Positions 56,681 through 64,000 of a DNA stretch of 64,000 bases are shown here, in pieces; within the stretch, counting starts at the first letter, position 1, and every line of letters begins with the position of its first letter. The notes under the pieces are model-generated. The model searched no databases. It was not told the origin of the DNA and worked only from the letters and a program-made list of their open reading frames with translations. The DNA is taken from assembly GCF_020921035.1 (NCBI RefSeq), contig NC_063150.1, positions 5,952,001 through 6,016,000 on the forward strand, read 5' to 3'. A program made the translations under genes and the position numbers. This stretch comes from Rhodamnia argentea (taxonomy: Eukaryota > Streptophyta > Magnoliopsida > Myrtales > Myrtaceae).

Positions 56681-58000
56681 TAAAACAAATTTTAAATTCG
56701 TTGTGTTCAGTAGTGATCGTGTATTAAAGCAACTAAGGTGTGAAAATGCTTCTTTTTATTTGTGATGAATAATATAGTTATATGCCATATATATTTTGGT
56801 CGAACTTTCGACTCGATTAACCTCCATTGCCATGTGTGGCCTCCAAGGTTTACTTTGAATGGACTCCGTAGGAGGCAGCTATGCAACGGACAATGTAACT
56901 CTCGAGGGCATGGCAAGATCTCGAACACTATCTTGAGTGGATCAATGAATGTACAGGTCGGGAACATCGGGAGGCACCTCCATCTGTGGGTCGGTGGACA
57001 CTTCCACCAAAATTTTAGTGGTAAAGGTAGATGTTATTATTGAGAATATATGTAGGATTTATCTCGAAGGCGCAACACTTCTAAAAATAGATTTATGCTT
57101 TTGAAGTATTTCCGGAGCGTAAATCCGTTTGGTAATTTAACTTTTGAAGCAAAAATCTGTTTGGTAAATTTTTTTTTTTTTATTTTCGAAAAAAATTTCT
57201 ACTTCTGAAGTTGTTTTTCCTCCAATTTGAGAAGTTAAAAAAAAAATTGATTCTCAACTCAAAAAATATTTTTCACCTCACCCTCTTTTCATTACGCCAT
57301 CACCCTCTTTTCGACTATGCTTGCCTCCGTTCGCCGCCACCACTGTTGACCACAAGCTGCCGCCGCCCCCCATTCCCAACCGTCGACCACCGTTGTCGCC
57401 TACCACCGCCGACAGACCTCCGCCCATCGCTGCCTGCAACCATTGCCAACCGTCAACCATGGCTCGCCATCGCCCATTGCAGACCTTTAGCGGATACTAC
57501 CCACTATAGACCTTTGTCGGACATTGCCCACCGCTGCCATCTACCGATTGCCCCTCCGTCGACCTTCGTTCGCCGCCAACCATAGCACCCCGCCGCCAAC
57601 TATCGACCACAGCCGGCCGCCACCAAAAGCCGACCACTGCGGCCCCCCACAGGTGACCGCCACCGCCGCCGTCTCCGGCCACGCAAAGTAAAAAATAAAT
57701 AATTTTTTAAAAATTTTTAAAAAGTAAAATAATAAAAATTATTTTTTAAAGATATTTAAAAAAATTAAAAATGAAGTAGAAATTTTTCGACCGCTCATAA
57801 TAGTTTTTCATAAAAGATTCTGTGTTAATAATATTTCAGAAATGAAAAATTTTGATAGCTACCAAACAAAATTTCTCTGATCAGAAATCAAATTCTGGAG
57901 CAGAAGTAAAAAAATCAATTTCTACTTCAAAGTAGAAGCAGAAAAATTAATTTATGACCAAAAGTTGATTTCTAAAATAAAAGTGTTGCCACGTACGCCT
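56681..58000. repeat. Spacer with a possible inverted-repeat element around a GC-rich core (about 57080-57990)
   Basis: Left AAGGCGCAACACTTCTAAAA and right, complementary to AAGGCGTACGTGGCAACACTT, look like eroded inverted ends, each followed by AT-rich sequence with AAATTT and ACTTC motifs. Between them 57300-57690 is strongly C-rich, made of CCGCCGACCACCG-like words, and gives Pro/Arg-rich or Gly-rich frames on the two strands. I regard it as non-coding. Ends and target duplication are not established. Confidence 0.35.
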
Positions 58001-58179
58001 TTAATGAGCTGAAACCCGCGAGCCTCGACGGGTGATTTGAGATGGGATTTGGGAATTGGGATTAAAATGGACTTGTCCGACCCATCTCGGTTCTGACCAA
58101 ATTATAATCCAACAAAGCCCAAGCCCAAGTAACCAGCAAAGCCCACGTGTCCTCCTCTCTCTCTCCCCGCCACAAAAAC

Positions 58180-58721
<542 letters not shown>

Positions 58722-60380
58722 GATTAGAGATATACATAGAGATGGAGAGTTTTAAGGAGTATGTAGTCGTAATATTAGACTGATTTAGCTCAAGGTGCTT
58801 CCATTTTTGTGGTAACTCGGTGCTTCTTGTGTTCACTGTGGCTCCGAATTGTCGAAATTTGGTGCTGATATTTAGCTTCTTGAATGCCTCCTTATGAATC
58901 ATTTTGCTTTTAGCTTTGACTAGCTCGTTTTGATTTCTTTTCTTTTGGACTTCGATTCTGGTGCCTCGGTCAATGAACATGCTTCTGATCATTGTCACGA
59001 ATGCTTTCTGGGATGTGCATTTGTGGGGTTGAGTCGATAAAGCATTAGATTCTTTCAAAATCCAATCATGCAAGGCGGTAGTAATGGCCCGATGATGCTT
59101 TCAATAGGGCAAACTAGTGGTTTTTGGTGTTTTCTATGCGGATTGCAGATTGTGGTTCTGTCCGGGCCAGAGAGAGGACATCTTTTGTATCTCCGTCTGG
59201 GATATTAGTGCACTCAGATAATTTTTGGTCATTTTTCTCAGCTCTTCGGCTTGTCGATTGCTCATCGCCTTGTCGATAGCTGAGTTGGAACTGGTTTCCT
59301 AGAACGAATGGAATTGATGTATCGAGTCTGTCTGGACAAGAAGCTCTAAACTATGAGCAGGCGGGTGTGTTTAGTCTTTGGCTTTCTAGTTCTTAGCTGC
59401 TGTCGTTTAACAATATAATCTTAGCCCTTCTTTTATCTTAAGCATCTTGCTCCTACGGATTAGCTCCTTTCGTGACTTCTCTCCATTTTTGGATACCACT
59501 GTCATCGGAATTCATAAGCTGCAGCTATCAATTTGGTTCTCCGGATTAGAGCTATGCATCTCTCCCGCTTATCAGCTACTTTTTTATTGTAGTAGAATGG
59601 GGATTGATGTTTGACGCGGTGCTGACATTTCAAGAGTGAATTCAAACGAATATTTCGTGGACTAACTGCGTATCTTGACATTAGATGCGATGATTTCTTC
59701 ACTTAGTAGCTCTTGCACCTGGAACAGATTTTCTTCTCTGCTGCTTTAGGTTCGCTTTTGAGATTGAAAAGTTCTCCTCCTGTGTGTGATTGACCGAATT
59801 TCTTGATTTTCAGTGTTATACTTTGTGCACCGTTGTTCTCTAGTAGCTTTAAACTTTGTTGTAATTTACTGCAAAACCTCATGAAATGTAAAGAAAGAAG
59901 CTTTTACTGTCGGACAAGAAAATCACCTTCCGGTCATTCAGTCAGTCGTTCTCCGCTCCTTACAGGTAAGTGGGTTTTTTTCAGATTCCCAAGTGAACCA
60001 TACATGTACTCTATTTGATAGCAAGCCGATAACTTTACCAACAATGTACCAGTAGAACAGAGCACTGTGATGTGTGGTTGCTGAATAGTTACTTCACCCA
60101 TTAAAGACAATCAACCAATACAATTAGCTCCGTCGAAATGAGGCATCGAGAAAAACAAGATTGTGAGGTTCCTGTCATGTTCTTGCATAAGCTGTAAGGA
60201 GCATAAGCACTCCGACTACAATTGATGTCAATGGTTGATGAAGCAACCCATTTACTCTGTTTTGAGAAATGAAGAAATGAATGGTCGAGATCAATTTGTT
60301 TCTTGTGGAGCTTCCGACAAATACCGAGAATGTGCGCTTTCACATAAGGGATCGATCGGTAGAGGAAAGTGCTAGATTGC
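58722..60380. other. Spacer after ubiquitin-S27a gene 1
   Basis: The first part is the 3' untranslated region. No coding gene is recognised; the sequence is unrelated to the 3' flank of gene 2 beyond the first bases. Confidence 0.4.
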
Positions 60381-60384
60381 AAAC

Positions 60385-60625
60385 CATGTAGCTGTAATAA
60401 TCAAAGCCAGGGTGTGTCTCAGTCTCTATTCCGACGGGACAAAGCGAAAGGCTCATTGCCTGGGTTAGAAGCTAGGTTACAGGCGTTGAACTTTTCGATA
60501 GTGTTGGGATCGCATCTTTCGGCCCTTGCAAATCCAAAGGAGCGCCAACACGAAATCGGGACTGGGATCGCGTCTTTCGGCCCTTACAAATCCAAAGGAG
60601 CACCAACATGAAACCGGGAAGTCGT
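60385..60625 (-). pseudogene. Remnant of a DUF26/ginkbilobin-like secreted protein gene
   Basis: Minus-strand pieces resemble the start of the domain found at 63492-64000: a segment with IEKFNACNLAS..NEPFALS, and in another frame ETHPGFDYYSYM. The remnant is short and broken. Next to it, about 60506-60625 holds an imperfect 58-bp tandem repeat (CTTTCGGCCCTT-x-CAAATCCAAAGG). Identification is by resemblance to the better-preserved copy. Confidence 0.45.
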
Positions 60626-61910
<1,285 letters not shown>

Positions 61911-63491
61911 GATGGAGAGATAGAAAATTATATTGTGGACTCTGTAGCGGTAATTTTTGTCTGGATTTAGTTTATGTTGCTGTCGGATGTTGATTGCGGG
62001 ATTTTAGTGCGGATTTTGGAGCTCAAAGTTAGCTTTTTGAATGATTCCTCCTGAACCATTTGGCTCTATCTTGACTCGTTTCTCTCGTTCGGAGTTTGGT
62101 TCTAATGCCTTGATGAGTGATTGTGCTTCTGATCATTACTGCAGTTGCTTTATGCTGCCCGAAGAGCTCAAATTTGATTCATTCAAAATTGAGACTAGTA
62201 ATAAAAGTGTATTTGATGTGATGGTTTTCAAATGATTCGCTTTTCTGTCATCGCTGATATTCGCCTTAATCGCTTGCTCCTCATAGTGGAAATATGTAGC
62301 CTTGAATGGAAATTTTATTCACGAATTGATTAGATTGATACTCTCGAGTATATCTGGACAAGGTCTGAGAGCACCAGGTCTCATGTATGTGTTTGTCTCT
62401 TATGCACCCTACCAATTGTCTATAATCTCTTTTCAAATGCTCTTGGTTTTGTATGAGGGGTTTACATAGTATAGTTTATCAAAGTTGCTTCATTTTAGAT
62501 GGAGCTGTCTTTGTTGTTTGATAATAGGATGCAACACTTGTTTGTCGTCGGCATCTCTTTCTTGTATGAATCTGCTGTGGACTCTGGTTTCAGAAATGTT
62601 CGTTAGTTAGCACTTGTGAAATAGCCGTAAGAGACTGTCGATAGCAAAATTCATCAGCTGCAGTTGATAATGAGGTGTTCCGAGGGGGCACTTGTCCTGC
62701 AGCCAAGCAAATTTCAGTAGTAGAATGTGAATCTATTGCCATGAGGCGTGATGTCGGATGTCCAAGATGGCTGAATAGAAGTCCAAATGTATAATTGATC
62801 TGATTCAAGGATCTCAAATACTTTTCTTGACACTTGATGTGGATATCTTTTTTCAGTAATCCCTTGCATCCAGAATGCAAGAGCTTGTAGATATTGTTTC
62901 TTATGTTGCTTTAAGCTTTCATATTGCTCACTTTAGGTAATCTTTCCTGTTAATGATCCACCAGATTTCCTGATCCCTGGCATTATACTTAGTGCATTAG
63001 GCATTGTTTTGACCTGTAAAGATGCCTGGCTGTTACATACTTTGCAGCCTAGGAAGGTAGTATGAAAATTTTCTAAGGTACAGTAATGTTCCATATGTTG
63101 CTGTCATCTGACGGTTAACATTTGTTGAACGAGCATTATCTAACTGTGGATAGTCGGCGGTGCTCGTAATAAATGTCGGGCCAAATACGATATGAGCGCC
63201 CAATCCGACATTATCCTAAACTTTGAAACAGTCTTGTTTCATTGACGTTGATATAGCTTCAGTCATGCAGACTGCTTTTGACACGATTTTTTTTCGATTA
63301 CTTGTCTCCAAGTCCAACGGATCATGCTTCTAATCTTAAGCAAGTGCAAAACATCCTAATATGTGTTTGCTTTTTCCAGGTTTCGTCGCAAGAAAAAGCA
63401 ACTTTTGTACTAGTTATGCTATGAAAACACCATAAAAAGGCCCTCTAAAAATAGGGTGACATGACTTGTTCTCTTTGAAATCGAGACGAAT
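61911..63491. other. Spacer after ubiquitin-S27a gene 2
   Basis: 3' untranslated sequence followed by AT-rich intergenic DNA. Short open frames have no recognised features. Confidence 0.4.
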
Positions 63492-64000
63492 TCATTCCAA
63501 CATGATGTTGCTCCAAATGTATGCGCTTTCAAAGATCCCTAGGCCACCAAAGAAGTGTAAAATGGCTTTAACAGTAAATAATCTAAGTTTGTCGTGATAA
63601 ATAAGGAAATGAGCATTGTGCTGAGTTTGGATTGCTTCTTGACGAGCAGCGCAATCGATCAGATCAACGGTTATTGTTCGTACCTCACACTGAAATCCTA
63701 AAAAATTGCTTGCGCCCCTGACCCTGTTGGGGCAACGTTCGAGTAACTTTGCTTTCACATAACTGGTACACTCGACGCAGTCGGGAGCGGTAATTGCTGG
63801 ATTGCAAGTGGCATGGCCGTAGGCTACTACTGCTTCCGGAGGAGACTCGGTGTAATAATTGAAGCCCAAGTGGTTGGGTGTCACGGTCTCTAAAGTTCAA
63901 CAACACATGCTACACTATAAGCGAAAGGGTCATCGGCTTGGAACGTCGCGAAATTACAGGCCCAGAACTTTTCGGTCATGTCCGGACCGATGCTCCTCAC
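63492..64000 (-). pseudogene. DUF26 (Gnk2-type) cysteine-rich secreted protein, broken and cut by window edge
   Basis: Minus-strand sequence shows the Gnk2 fold landmarks: KFWACNFA...DPFAYSV, TPNHLGFNYYTESP, YGHATCNPAITAPDCVEC (the C-x8-C-x2-C motif), LERCPNRVRGASN and a closing Cys region. Proteins of this kind are secreted, often single-domain ginkbilobin-like or cysteine-rich repeat secretory proteins, some with mannose-binding or antifungal activity. The N-terminus lies beyond the window. The reading frame appears interrupted about once, so the copy is probably inactive, though a sequencing error cannot be excluded. Confidence 0.7.

Noticed and set aside
57211-57585. Pro/Arg-rich protein on the plus strand and Gly-rich protein on the minus strand
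   Set aside because: Both come from the same C-rich simple-sequence core and have no start context or domain.

Overview
The window is nuclear DNA of a flowering plant, most likely a woody eudicot. The evidence is spliced genes with GT-AG introns, a large DYW-class PPR gene, a FAR1-type transposase-derived regulator, class III peroxidases, ubiquitin-S27a fusion genes with telo-box promoters, and AT-rich spacers full of hAT- and Mutator-type elements. The gene content would fit Myrtaceae, but that is only an impression; nothing here fixes the species.

Layout. 1-6.5 kb: two tandem type-C response-regulator genes (the first cut by the window edge), an LTR fragment, a LINE scrap and an unrecognised tail-anchored exon. 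6.6-9.2 kb: a decayed copy of the SMG1 kinase C-terminal region split by a clean solo LTR. 9.2-11.2 kb: repeats with an hAT element. 11.9-13.2 kb: N-acetylglucosaminyltransferase II (MGAT2/GnTII). 15.3-18.5 kb: a 1065-residue DYW PPR protein resembling MEF7. 20.5-22.8 kb: a three-exon FAR1-RELATED SEQUENCE 10-like gene.

23.5-39.0 kb: a direct tandem segmental duplication, unit A 23466-31070 and unit B 31071-39005. Each unit carries a DUF761-type membrane protein gene and a TolB/DPP6-like beta-propeller gene, both on the minus strand, plus the 3' exons of TRM13. The full nine-exon TRM13 gene (38181-41129, minus) spans the right edge of unit B, so unit A has only a headless TRM13 fragment. Each unit took its own transposon after the duplication: a Mutator-type foldback MITE in A, and an hAT element just upstream of the beta-propeller gene in B. 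The other unit keeps the empty site in both cases.

44-56 kb: a second, older duplication containing a peroxidase pseudogene (left) and an intact peroxidase (right), heavily expanded by MITEs, a 171-bp tandem repeat, a Mutator-type element with internal 56-bp repeats, and an RTE LINE tail. 58-62 kb: two ubiquitin-eS31 (S27a) fusion genes coding for identical proteins. 60-64 kb: decayed and edge-cut DUF26/ginkbilobin-like sequences on the minus strand.

The genes do not form a pathway; they are housekeeping or developmental genes in a region shaped by tandem duplication and transposon insertion. I found no clearly new multi-gene system. The most informative features are the datable duplication with reciprocal transposon insertions and empty sites, and the unusually similar coding regions of the two ubiquitin-S27a genes. 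Exon boundaries were worked out by eye from splice motifs and family knowledge; no search was run.
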